From an uncultured Psychroserpens sp. (GTDB taxonomy: Bacteria; Bacteroidota; Bacteroidia; Flavobacteriales; Flavobacteriaceae), in contig CANKZZ010000005.1 in NCBI GenBank assembly GCA_947488655.1, positions 1 through 64,000 on the forward strand: 64,000 nt of DNA, in the 5' to 3' direction. The position numbers and the translations under genes are program-made. This document shows positions 27,720-35,403 of the stretch, one piece after another. Within the stretch, counting starts at the first letter, position 1. Each line of letters opens with the position of its first letter. The notes beneath the pieces were generated by a model. The model saw nothing but the letters and a program-made list of their open reading frames with translations, searched no databases and had not been told where the DNA came from.

Positions 27720-28394
27720 ATGAAAACACCAAACATTGCAAGAGAAGATATATTAAACGCTTTTAACTACAGACATGCCACCAAAGAATTTGATGCTTCA
27801 AAAACATTAACAGATGATCAAATTCACTTCATTTTAAAAACAGCTAATTTATCACCAAGTTCTTTTGGTTTTGAACCTTGGCATTTTGTTGTTGTACAAG
27901 ACAAAGAATTACGCGAGCTTTTAAAACCTGTAGCTTGGGGAGCGCCTTTAAAGTTAGATACTGCGAGCCATTTTATATTAGGCTTAAGCATGAAAGCTCC
28001 AATGGTAAAGCACGATGCAGCATATATAGAACATATGCTTAAAGATGTGAAGCAAATGCCAGAAGATGTTATTGAAATGTATTCTAAATTTTATAGAGAA
28101 TTTCAAGAACGTGATTTCGATTTAGATACCGATAAAAAATTGTTCGACTGGTCATCTAAGCAAACATATATTGCATTAGGAAATATGATGACTGCTGCTG
28201 CATTAACAGGAATTGATTCTTGTCCGATTGAAGGTTTCCACCAAGAACAAGCAGAAGCTTTGCTTAGAGATAAATTTGGAATAGATACAGATAAATACGG
28301 TTTATCATTTATGGCTGCATTTGGTTATAGAAAAGCAGATCCTGAATTTCCAAAATCGAGACGTGCTTTTGATGATATCGTAACTTGGAAATAA
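27720..28394 (+). CDS. Nitroreductase family NAD(P)H-dependent oxidoreductase
   Basis: 224 residues. [58 protein letters not shown] gives the FMN-binding signature, and [13 protein letters not shown] ends the fold. It is paralogous to the nitroreductase at 25037 but under HxlR-type control. The next gene starts 7 bp later, so the two are co-transcribed. Likely role: reduction of quinones or nitro compounds. Confidence 0.9.
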   Translation: MKTPNIAREDILNAFNYRHATKEFDASKTLTDDQIHFILKTANLSPSSFGFEPWHFVVVQDKELRELLKPVAWGAPLKLDTASHFILGLSMKAPMVKHDAAYIEHMLKDVKQMPEDVIEMYSKFYREFQERDFDLDTDKKLFDWSSKQTYIALGNMMTAAALTGIDSCPIEGFHQEQAEALLRDKFGIDTDKYGLSFMAAFGYRKADPEFPKSRRAFDDIVTWK

Positions 28395-28401
28395 TAAAAA
28401 A

Positions 28402-29184
28402 ATGAAAACATTTTATATACTTATAATTGGATTGGTAGTTTGTGCCAACACAGTTGCACAAACTCCAAAAACCGATTCTATTAAGACTAAAAACGAAGTA
28501 GTCACTACACAAAGTATAAAATGGGGTTGGTTAAACCCATTACGTGGCGACAAAAGTCCAGCAGCTGGACGACTTTGGGGTGACCGAACAGATACGTTAG
28601 CGTCAGGATTCTTAGTGAAATTTAATAAAGGGTTTTCTTCACCACCACACATTCATAATGTAACATATCGTGGTGTCGTAATTAAAGGTTTATTGCATAA
28701 TGATGATGAAAATGCCGAAAAACAATGGTTGCCTGCAGGCTCTTTTTGGGTTCAACCAGCTGGCGAAGCTCATATTACAGCTGCAGATGCTGAAGATAAT
28801 TTGGCATACATAGAAATCCAAGAAGGTCCATATTTGGTTAAACCAACTGAAGAAGCTTTTGATAATGGCGAACGACCAGTTAATGTAGATAAAAACAATC
28901 TCGTTTGGTTAAATGCTAATGATATTACTTGGGTTACTGATGAAAGTAATGTGGAAACCGCGTTTTTATGGGGAAATCATAAGGATGAAGAATTACGCGC
29001 AACACTTGTTAAATTACCAGCTGGCTATAAAGGTGAAATTAAAAACCTTAGTGATAATTTTAGAGCTATCGTTATTAAAGGCACTATAACGCATCAAGTG
29101 AAGGATAATAAGCACATAAATTTACTAGAAGCAGGAAGTTATTTTGGAGCCAAAAAAGATGCTACACACACACAATTACTGTAA
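28402..29184 (+). CDS. DUF4437-like double-cupin exported protein, frameshifted near the C-terminus
   Basis: 260 residues as it stands. A signal peptide ([20 protein letters not shown]) precedes two cupin-like halves: one with [19 protein letters not shown], the other with [23 protein letters not shown]. The frame ends abruptly after an ACACACACAC tract at 29164-29173. Removing one AC unit restores [21 protein letters not shown] with a stop at 29250-29252, mirroring the end of the first half ([30 protein letters not shown]). So the native product is probably ~283 residues, and this copy is either phase-variable, newly mutated or miscalled. Co-transcribed with the nitroreductase. Substrate unknown. 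Confidence 0.75.
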   Translation: MKTFYILIIGLVVCANTVAQTPKTDSIKTKNEVVTTQSIKWGWLNPLRGDKSPAAGRLWGDRTDTLASGFLVKFNKGFSSPPHIHNVTYRGVVIKGLLHNDDENAEKQWLPAGSFWVQPAGEAHITAADAEDNLAYIEIQEGPYLVKPTEEAFDNGERPVNVDKNNLVWLNANDITWVTDESNVETAFLWGNHKDEELRATLVKLPAGYKGEIKNLSDNFRAIVIKGTITHQVKDNKHINLLEAGSYFGAKKDATHTQLL

Positions 29185-29294
29185 AAGATGATAAGGAAGT
29201 TGCTATTTATATGAGGACTAATGGTGATTTCGAAGTGACTAAAACAGAATAAACAATGTTAATCAATAGCCCTAAATAATGATTAATAGCAAGG

Positions 29295-29330
29295 AGAAGC
29301 TACGACATACTGTGGCTTCTTCTATTTTAA
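29295..29330 (+). terminator. Probable rho-independent terminator
   Basis: AGAAGCTAC pairs with GTGGCTTCT (one U-G pair) around GACATACT, followed by TCTATTTT. The T run is short, so efficiency is uncertain. It follows the double-cupin gene and precedes the AraC-type gene. Confidence 0.65.
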
Positions 29331-29352
29331 ATTCACTATTTTAGTAATAATA

Positions 29353-30213
29353 ATGGCAAGAACCATTCTCGAAAATATCGTAATTCAGAAATATAAAGAC
29401 GAAACATTTTTCACGTTTTGTCAATACACAACGATACGTTTTTTCGAAATTGTTTATATCGAAAAAGGCGATGGTACCATAAAAATCAACGGTAAAACGG
29501 TACGGTATTCCGACAATAGTATTTTCGTGTTTATTCCTGATGATGTTTATATTATACAAGCTGAAACACCCACAACTGTAGCAGCTATTAAATTTTTAAA
29601 GAGCTTTTTTAGAAATACATCTTCACAAAATGCAACGCTTCCTGTTAATGATTGGTTTCGAAAAATCGAAGAAATTTTAAATAGCGAAAGTCATCAACTT
29701 CGTGAAATGCATTTTGAAACTGCTTCAGACAGAACACATTTGGTGACTTTAGTAAATATGGTAACTACTGAATATCTACATAAACCATCCAATGATATTT
29801 TCATCATTCAAAATTCTTTATCTGTAATTCTTCATTTAATAGCCAGAAATATTCAGTACATAAATGCTGAAACTATCAAAGAGGTAAAGTCTTCAAAAAT
29901 TCAGCAAATCATAAACTTTATTCACTCTAATATCTACAATCCTGAAGTATTAAGCACCAAAAGCCTAGCTGATGAATTTCATATGGCAGACAATTATATT
30001 AGTGAGTATTTTAAAAAACATACAGACGTGTCTTTAAAAAAATACATTATAAATTATAAATTAAAGTTGGTAGAAACACGATTAAAGTACACAGATGCAC
30101 AAGATTCTGAAATAGCTTTAGAGCTTGGTTTTACAGATTCTAGCCACTTAAATAAAACATTTAAAACCTATAAAGGCATCAGTTTAAGTGCCTTTAAAGC
30201 CAATTTAACTTAG
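29353..30213 (+). CDS. AraC family transcriptional regulator
   Basis: 286 residues. The N-terminal ~100 residues are cupin-like (IVYIEKGDGTIKINGKTVRYSDNSIFVFIPDDVY). The C-terminal ~100 carry the double HTH: LSTKSLADEFHMADNYISEYFKKHTDVSLKKYI and DAQDSEIALELGFTDSSHLNKTFKTYKGISLSAFK. The target promoters are probably the two with the shared 20-bp element at 30224 and 32787; the first starts 10 bp after this gene's stop. The ligand is unknown. Confidence 0.88.
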   Translation: MARTILENIVIQKYKDETFFTFCQYTTIRFFEIVYIEKGDGTIKINGKTVRYSDNSIFVFIPDDVYIIQAETPTTVAAIKFLKSFFRNTSSQNATLPVNDWFRKIEEILNSESHQLREMHFETASDRTHLVTLVNMVTTEYLHKPSNDIFIIQNSLSVILHLIARNIQYINAETIKEVKSSKIQQIINFIHSNIYNPEVLSTKSLADEFHMADNYISEYFKKHTDVSLKKYIINYKLKLVETRLKYTDAQDSEIALELGFTDSSHLNKTFKTYKGISLSAFKANLT

Positions 30214-30223
30214 ATTTTTTCTA

Positions 30224-30293
30224 CAAACCTTGTTTTTTACTAATAACACATTGTTTTCTACCAAAAAAAGCCTTGATGTCTAAAGTAAGTTTG
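30224..30293 (+). promoter_or_regulatory. Putative AraC-activated promoter A (upstream of the crotonase gene)
   Basis: CAAACCTTGTTTTTTACTAA (30224-30243), then 16 bp, then ACCAAAAA (30260-30267), then a -7 box TAAGTTTG (30286-30293). The same three blocks with the same spacings recur at 32787. No -33 TTG lies at the normal distance, which fits a promoter that needs an activator. Confidence 0.65.
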
Positions 30294-30348
30294 TACTGTA
30301 ATTATAACACAACAATATAAAACAGTATTAATTAAAACATTAGAAATC

Positions 30349-31197
30349 ATGGATTACAAAAATTTTCAAACATTTACAGCAAAACAAAACGGAGCAATTT
30401 TAACGGTTGATATCAACTTTGGACCAGTAAACGTACAAGGACAAGAAATGTTAGCAGACTTAAGTAGTTTGTGTTTACGTTTAGAGCGAGATAGAAGTGT
30501 AAATGTGGTCGTTTTTCAATCATCAAATCCTGGCTATTGGGTTTGTCATTACGATACTAATTTACTTAGAGACATGTCTACAGAAGCTGTACCAAGAAAC
30601 GAAGTACAATTGTTAGACTTACAATCGGTTTTAGAACGATTAAGCAATGTGCCACAAGCAACCATCGCAAAAATTGAAGGTTTTGCACGAGGTGGAGGAC
30701 ACGAAATGGCATTAGCATTAGACATGCGATTTGCAGCAAGAGGCAAAGCCAAATTTATGCAAATGGAAGTTGGTATGGGTATTTTACCTTGTGGAGGAGG
30801 AGCATCTCGTATGGCAAGACAAACAGGACTTGGCAAAGCATTAGAAATTATTTTGGGAGCAAGAGATTGGGATGCAGACGAAGCTGAAAAATTCGGAACC
30901 ATCAATAAAGCTTTAGATGCTGATGAGATTGGACCTTATGTAGATGCGTTAGCAGAACGTATCTCTAAATTCCCAGCAGAGTCTATTGAAGCATGTAAAC
31001 GTGCAGTTTATGCCTCTATCGATTTACCAATTAAAGAGGCTTTAAAAGAAGAAGCTTACCAGTTATTTCAAGCAACCAGTAAAACACCAGCAATTAAGCG
31101 TTTTACAATTGCTGATGAAAATGGAGCTCAATTTGACCATGACAATCAAAAGAATTGGGAGTCTATGTTAATAGATCTACAGGAAATTCAATTATAA
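30349..31197 (+). CDS. Enoyl-CoA hydratase/isomerase (crotonase) family protein
   Basis: 282 residues. IAKIEGFARGGGHEMALALDMRFAARGKAKFMQMEVGMGILPCGGGASRMARQTG is the crotonase core with the oxyanion-hole glycines. The usual enoyl-CoA hydratase active-site Glu pair is only partly preserved (EVGMG present), so the reaction cannot be named. There are no other beta-oxidation genes nearby; the neighbours are an AraC regulator, a SnoaL-like protein and a bestrophin, suggesting a stress-linked rather than catabolic role. Confidence 0.8.
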   Translation: MDYKNFQTFTAKQNGAILTVDINFGPVNVQGQEMLADLSSLCLRLERDRSVNVVVFQSSNPGYWVCHYDTNLLRDMSTEAVPRNEVQLLDLQSVLERLSNVPQATIAKIEGFARGGGHEMALALDMRFAARGKAKFMQMEVGMGILPCGGGASRMARQTGLGKALEIILGARDWDADEAEKFGTINKALDADEIGPYVDALAERISKFPAESIEACKRAVYASIDLPIKEALKEEAYQLFQATSKTPAIKRFTIADENGAQFDHDNQKNWESMLIDLQEIQL

Positions 31198-31212
31198 AAA
31201 GACATTATAATT

Positions 31213-31614
31213 ATGAATACGAAACAACATAAACAGACCATTCTCAATTTCTTTGAGCAATTCTCAAAAGCCAATGTTACAGAAGCCTTAACATATTTAG
31301 ATGATGGCATAGTTTGGCAAGCCATGGGAATTAAAGGAGAGTTGCCAATGTCTGGTACAATGGACAAAAAAGCTATTGGCGAGTTAATGACAACCGTAAA
31401 GGCAATGATGCCAAAAGGTTTAAAATTAAAGCCCGTAGGTTGGACTGCTGAAGAGGATAGAGTCGCTGCTGAGTTCATATCCTATGGAACTTTGACCAAT
31501 GGTAAAGTGTATAATAATCCGTATCATTTTTTGTTCCAATTTTTGGATGGAAAAATCATAAAAATTAAAGAGTATATGGACACGTTACACGCAAAATCCA
31601 TATTCATTGATTGA
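31213..31614 (+). CDS. SnoaL/NTF2-like family protein
   Basis: 133 residues with the small alpha+beta cone fold pattern: ILNFFEQFSKANVTEALTYLDDGIVWQAMG at the N-terminus and YHFLFQFLDGKIIKIKEYMDTLHAKSIF at the C-terminus, as in ketosteroid-isomerase-related proteins. It starts 15 bp after the crotonase gene and ends at a strong terminator, so the two form the operon driven by promoter A. No substrate can be assigned. Confidence 0.8.
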   Translation: MNTKQHKQTILNFFEQFSKANVTEALTYLDDGIVWQAMGIKGELPMSGTMDKKAIGELMTTVKAMMPKGLKLKPVGWTAEEDRVAAEFISYGTLTNGKVYNNPYHFLFQFLDGKIIKIKEYMDTLHAKSIFID

Positions 31615-31627
31615 TAGCAATTAATTG

Positions 31628-31653
31628 AAATGCCTCTTCACTGAGGCATTTTT
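31628..31653 (+). terminator. Rho-independent terminator
   Basis: AAATGCCTC pairs with GAGGCATTT around TTCACT, followed by a short T run. It closes the crotonase/SnoaL-like operon. Confidence 0.88.
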
Positions 31654-31686
31654 AGAATAATTCATTTACTAAATTATACTATAAAA

Positions 31687-32766
31687 ATGTACACAAAACC
31701 AAGATATCCAATTTCAGTAGTGTTCAAATGGACCAGAAGATACATTTATGTATTTTTTATAACTGCATTAATCCCTGTTTTACTTTATGAAGTCGCTGGT
31801 TTTAAATGGCTCACTTTACCATGGCAACCTATTGGTTTAATAGGTACAGCACTGGCATTTATTACCGGATTTAAGAACAATGCATCTTATGACCGACAGT
31901 GGGAAGCCAGAAAAATTTATGGAGGTATTGTAAATGCATCAAGATGGTTTACAACAATGGTCAATGATTTTATTTCCAATACAAATACAGATGACCCGAA
32001 AACTGAAACCGAACTTTTTAAAATTAGAAAAGCAATGGTTTTACGTCATGTCGCCTGGATGAGTGCCTTAAGGCATGCGCTACGACAAAAGAAAACGTGG
32101 GAAACAGCTAAAACAAATAAATCTGATCAAGAGCATATGAAACAAATTAAGGTGCCAGAATTCGAAAATTCGCTATCAGATGAGTTAGAAGGCTATTTAC
32201 CTGTAGATGAGAAGACGAAGATACTTTCAAAAACAAATAAACAAACTGCTGTATTAAATTTTCAGTCTAAGCACATTGCACAATTAGCTTCAGCAGAATT
32301 GATTGATAACTTTAGGCATGTAGAATTTCAAAATGTGATAGGTGAATTATTTACTTTACAAGGAAAAGCAGAACGCATTAAAAACTTTCCTTATCCCAGA
32401 CAATTTGCCACTTTAAATACTTATTTCATATGGATTTTTATTCTGATTATGCCTTTCGGATTTATGCGTCAGTTTGATTTAACTGCTCAATCATTAATAG
32501 CTTCAGGAGTGTCAAATCTGTATTTTGGGTTTCTTGTTGAGCATTTTGTGTGGTTATCCATTCCGTTTAGTGTTATTATATCGTGGATATTTTTTGCGAT
32601 GGAACGAGTAGGCGACACTTCGGAAAATCCGTTTGAAGGTATGGGTAACGATGTGCCAATTTCTACCATATCTAGAGCTATAGAAATTGATATAAGAGAG
32701 ATGATTGATGATGACTTAACGCTCATTCCGATGCCACTTCCAGAGTATCAAAATACGCAGATGTAA
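31687..32766 (+). CDS. Bestrophin family ion channel (UPF0187)
   Basis: 359 residues. There are membrane segments near 22-45 (YVFFITALIPVLLYEVAGF), 48-65 and two after residue 235 (YFIWIFILIMPFGFMRQFDL; FVWLSIPFSVIISWIFFAME). The bestrophin landmarks are SYDRQWEARKIYGGIVNASR and the C-terminal MERVGDTSENPFEGMGNDVPISTISRAIEIDIREM. Bacterial members form pentameric cation- or anion-conducting channels. It may be transcribed from its own weak promoter, since a terminator precedes it. Confidence 0.88.
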   Translation: MYTKPRYPISVVFKWTRRYIYVFFITALIPVLLYEVAGFKWLTLPWQPIGLIGTALAFITGFKNNASYDRQWEARKIYGGIVNASRWFTTMVNDFISNTNTDDPKTETELFKIRKAMVLRHVAWMSALRHALRQKKTWETAKTNKSDQEHMKQIKVPEFENSLSDELEGYLPVDEKTKILSKTNKQTAVLNFQSKHIAQLASAELIDNFRHVEFQNVIGELFTLQGKAERIKNFPYPRQFATLNTYFIWIFILIMPFGFMRQFDLTAQSLIASGVSNLYFGFLVEHFVWLSIPFSVIISWIFFAMERVGDTSENPFEGMGNDVPISTISRAIEIDIREMIDDDLTLIPMPLPEYQNTQM

Positions 32767-32786
32767 ATTTTTAACACTCAATTTTT

Positions 32787-32856
32787 CAAACCTTGTTTTT
32801 TACTAAAACTACCCTTTTTAATACCAAAAACTAGCTTCTGTTTAGCTTTAAATTTG
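32787..32856 (+). promoter_or_regulatory. Putative AraC-activated promoter B (upstream of the 2OG oxygenase gene)
   Basis: CAAACCTTGTTTTTTACTAA (32787-32806), 16 bp, ACCAAAAA (32823-32830) and a -7 box TAAATTTG (32849-32856). The 20-bp block is identical to promoter A, and both internal distances (36 and 62 bp from block start) are the same. Confidence 0.65.
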
Positions 32857-32890
32857 TATTAAATAATCATAAAATTTTAAAAAAAATATC

Positions 32891-33856
32891 ATGAAAACAA
32901 TAACAAATACAAATGCACTTGCAGAAGCTCGTGCTCTAGAAGTACCATCAAGAGAATTATCATTAAGACGCGACCCATCAGTTTCAAAATTTTGGAACGA
33001 TAATCGTAAATTATTAGAAGCTGCTTGGGCTGAGTGGGAACTAGAAAACAAAGACCATTTATTACTACCAGATGAAAGTTTACTTGATCCTAAATTACGA
33101 AAAGCGATTAACGACGCTTGGGAAAACCCAGAAAACGAAACTGCTGTTGCCGATTTATGGGAAGAAATTATTCCTGGTGTTTATGAAACACAGTTTTTTG
33201 ATTTAGAACGTTTAGCCGATTTTCGTAAGTATCTAGAAGATGCTGTAAATTCAGAAATTCCAAAACGTGCACCTTACGGAATTCAATTAAATCGTTATGG
33301 AATGATGTTAGATCCACGCTCAGAAGGACATTTGGCTGCACCAAGTTTTCAAGCATTTTATGATGCTATTATGGACAGATATATGCGTCCGATTGCACGA
33401 TTATTATTAGGAACTTATGGTTACGATAATCAGACTTTTGGATTTTCAATACAATATAATCCTGATAAAGACAAAGATCTGCATGCACATACAGATGCTT
33501 CATCAGCTACCTTAAATATAAACATTAACTTACCAGATGAAGCATTTACAGGTTCCATTGTAGATTTCTATGATAAAGCTTCAGGTAAAACGGTACAAAC
33601 TAAGTTCGAACCTGGTAAAGCCATCATTCACAGAGGTAATGTACCACACGCAACACACCCAATTATCAGTGGACAACGTAGTAATTTAGTCGTTTGGTTA
33701 TATGGAGACCAGATGCAAATACCACGAGGAAACCAAAGCAGCTATGGTAATATAGGCAGTGATAGTACCATCAAAGATATTGCATTAGCAAATGTCACAG
33801 CTCGTCAACGATGGAGTCTACCAGATAGTCCAAAAGATACCGTTGCACCATTTTAA
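32891..33856 (+). CDS. 2-oxoglutarate/Fe(II)-dependent dioxygenase (prolyl 4-hydroxylase-like)
   Basis: 321 residues. The metal triad is visible as H-x-D in DLHAHTDASSATLNININL and the distal His in GKAIIHRGNVPHATHPIISGQRSNLVVWLYGD, with the 2-oxoglutarate-binding Arg in GQRSN. It should hydroxylate a protein or small molecule using oxygen and 2-oxoglutarate. It is preceded by the second copy of the putative AraC site, so it is likely co-regulated with the crotonase/SnoaL-like operon. Confidence 0.82.
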   Translation: MKTITNTNALAEARALEVPSRELSLRRDPSVSKFWNDNRKLLEAAWAEWELENKDHLLLPDESLLDPKLRKAINDAWENPENETAVADLWEEIIPGVYETQFFDLERLADFRKYLEDAVNSEIPKRAPYGIQLNRYGMMLDPRSEGHLAAPSFQAFYDAIMDRYMRPIARLLLGTYGYDNQTFGFSIQYNPDKDKDLHAHTDASSATLNININLPDEAFTGSIVDFYDKASGKTVQTKFEPGKAIIHRGNVPHATHPIISGQRSNLVVWLYGDQMQIPRGNQSSYGNIGSDSTIKDIALANVTARQRWSLPDSPKDTVAPF

Positions 33857-33884
33857 AATAAAGAATACATTACAAATGAATTAG

Positions 33885-33966
33885 GAACGTCAGTTCAAGT
33901 GATTTTTCTTCAGAAGATATTTTTAAGAAAAATAGTGTTTAGAACTTTTTTTCGAACTGACATTTC
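33885..33966. repeat. Intergenic palindromic element (REP-like)
   Basis: Inverted arms GTCAGTTC (33889-33896) and GAACTGAC (33954-33961), within longer imperfect arms, enclose ~60 bp that contain TTTCTTCAGAAG, a one-mismatch relative of the window-wide CTTCGGAA motif. I recall similar palindromes scattered between genes of flavobacterial genomes, but only one full copy is in this window. The apparent coding extension of the SDR gene over this element is spurious. Confidence 0.6.
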
Positions 33967-33982
33967 AAAAAAAAATAAAAAA

Positions 33983-34780
33983 ATGATAACCATATTAATA
34001 ACAGGAAGTACGGACGGAATCGGAAAACTTACTGCTTTAAAATTAGCCAAAGAAGGTCACAAAGTTTATATTCACGGTCGAAGTGAAGCTAAAGTAAATT
34101 CAGTCATCAATGAATTAAAAGACGCTTCAAACAATAAGAACATAAAAGGTTTTGTTGCTGATTTTTCAGATATCAATGCTGTAAAAAAAATGGCTAAACA
34201 AATTAAAAATGACGTTGAAAAACTCGATATTCTCATAAATAATGCTGGTATTTACAAAACCACATCAAGCAAAACTAAAGATGGATTAGATATAAGAATG
34301 GCAGTGAATTACTTGGCGCCTTTTGTTTTAACAGAGAAAATTATTTCTGTGTTGGAATTAGGTTCAGAAGCCAGAATTATCAATTTAAGTTCGGCAGCAC
34401 AATCTACGGTTCAAAAAAGTGTTTTAACTGGAGATGCTACTGTAAATGATAGCGAAAGCTATGCACAGAGTAAATTGGCATTAACTATGTGGTCGTTCAA
34501 CTTTGCTAAAAATCATCCAAATTTAGTAACGATAGCTGTAAATCCTGGTTCTTTGTTGAATACAAAAATGGCCAAAGAAGCGTATGGGCAACATTGGTCA
34601 CCTGCAGAAAAGGGTGTGGACATTCTTTATGACTTGGCAGTGTCAGAACGTCACAAAAACCAATCAGGCACATATTTTGACAACGATAGAGGAAGTTACA
34701 ACAATGCACATCCAGATGCATATAATGACGATAAAATTAAATTATTACTAACTTTAACAGAATCCATCATTAACAACTAG
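33983..34780 (+). CDS. SDR family NAD(P)-dependent oxidoreductase
   Basis: 265 residues from the ATG at 33983; a longer in-frame start at 33899 would translate the palindromic repeat and is rejected. TILITGSTDGIGKLTALKLA is the TGxxxGIG motif, [11 protein letters not shown] the NNAG motif, INLSSAAQS the Ser and ESYAQSKLAL the Y-x3-K. It is a complete classical SDR resembling retinol-dehydrogenase/WW-oxidoreductase types. It lies between the 2OG oxygenase and the KefF-like gene. Confidence 0.88.
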   Translation: MITILITGSTDGIGKLTALKLAKEGHKVYIHGRSEAKVNSVINELKDASNNKNIKGFVADFSDINAVKKMAKQIKNDVEKLDILINNAGIYKTTSSKTKDGLDIRMAVNYLAPFVLTEKIISVLELGSEARIINLSSAAQSTVQKSVLTGDATVNDSESYAQSKLALTMWSFNFAKNHPNLVTIAVNPGSLLNTKMAKEAYGQHWSPAEKGVDILYDLAVSERHKNQSGTYFDNDRGSYNNAHPDAYNDDKIKLLLTLTESIINN

Positions 34781-34807
34781 CGCTTTTAATACCAATCAAA
34801 ATAGCCA

Positions 34808-35401
34808 ATGAAAAAAGTACTTATCCTTTTTGCACATCCTAAGTTCGAAAAATCTAAGGTAAATGCAGCTTTAATAGAAAGATTAAAAGATAAGGCTCAT
34901 GTGACATTTCATGACTTATATGAGCATTACCCCAACTTTCATATTGATGTGCAACACGAACAAGAATTGTTAATGCAGCATGATATAATCATTTGGCATC
35001 ATCCTCTTTACTGGTATAGTAGTCCTGCAATTTTAAAACAATGGAAAGATTTGGTTTTAGAATTTAATTGGGCTTATGGACCAAACGGAAAAGTATTACA
35101 TGAAAAAACTATTTTTAACGTTATTACAACTGGTGGTTCGAGAGAAGTGTACTGTAGTGAAGGCTATAACACTTTTACTATTAATGAGTTTTTGAGACCT
35201 TTTGAGCAAACAGCAAAACTTTGTGGTATGAACTATTTACCACCATTTGCAGTAATGGGAACATATCAATTAACAAATGAAGACCTTCTTAATTACGCTA
35301 ATCAATACGAAAGGCTTATAGATTTACTTCAGGGCGATTTTAACGCAACGCAGCTATCTAGTTGTTTTTTTCTTAACGATTTAGAAATTTTATCTGTTTA
35401 A
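34808..35401 (+). CDS. KefF-like NAD(P)H-dependent quinone oxidoreductase
   Basis: 197 residues with a flavodoxin-like fold: KVLILFAHPKFEKSKVNAALIERL, DIIIWHHPLYWYSSPAILKQWKDLVLEFNWAYG and TTGGSREVYC, as in KefF/KefG/NQO-type enzymes. Its stop lies 2 bp before the start of the antiporter gene, exactly as kefF precedes kefC. It should activate the antiporter and reduce quinones. Confidence 0.88.
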   Translation: MKKVLILFAHPKFEKSKVNAALIERLKDKAHVTFHDLYEHYPNFHIDVQHEQELLMQHDIIIWHHPLYWYSSPAILKQWKDLVLEFNWAYGPNGKVLHEKTIFNVITTGGSREVYCSEGYNTFTINEFLRPFEQTAKLCGMNYLPPFAVMGTYQLTNEDLLNYANQYERLIDLLQGDFNATQLSSCFFLNDLEILSV

Positions 35402-35403
35402 TT

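Noticed and set aside
33899-33982. N-terminal extension of the SDR gene
   Set aside because: It translates the palindromic intergenic element; the TGxxxGIG motif follows directly after the ATG at 33983.
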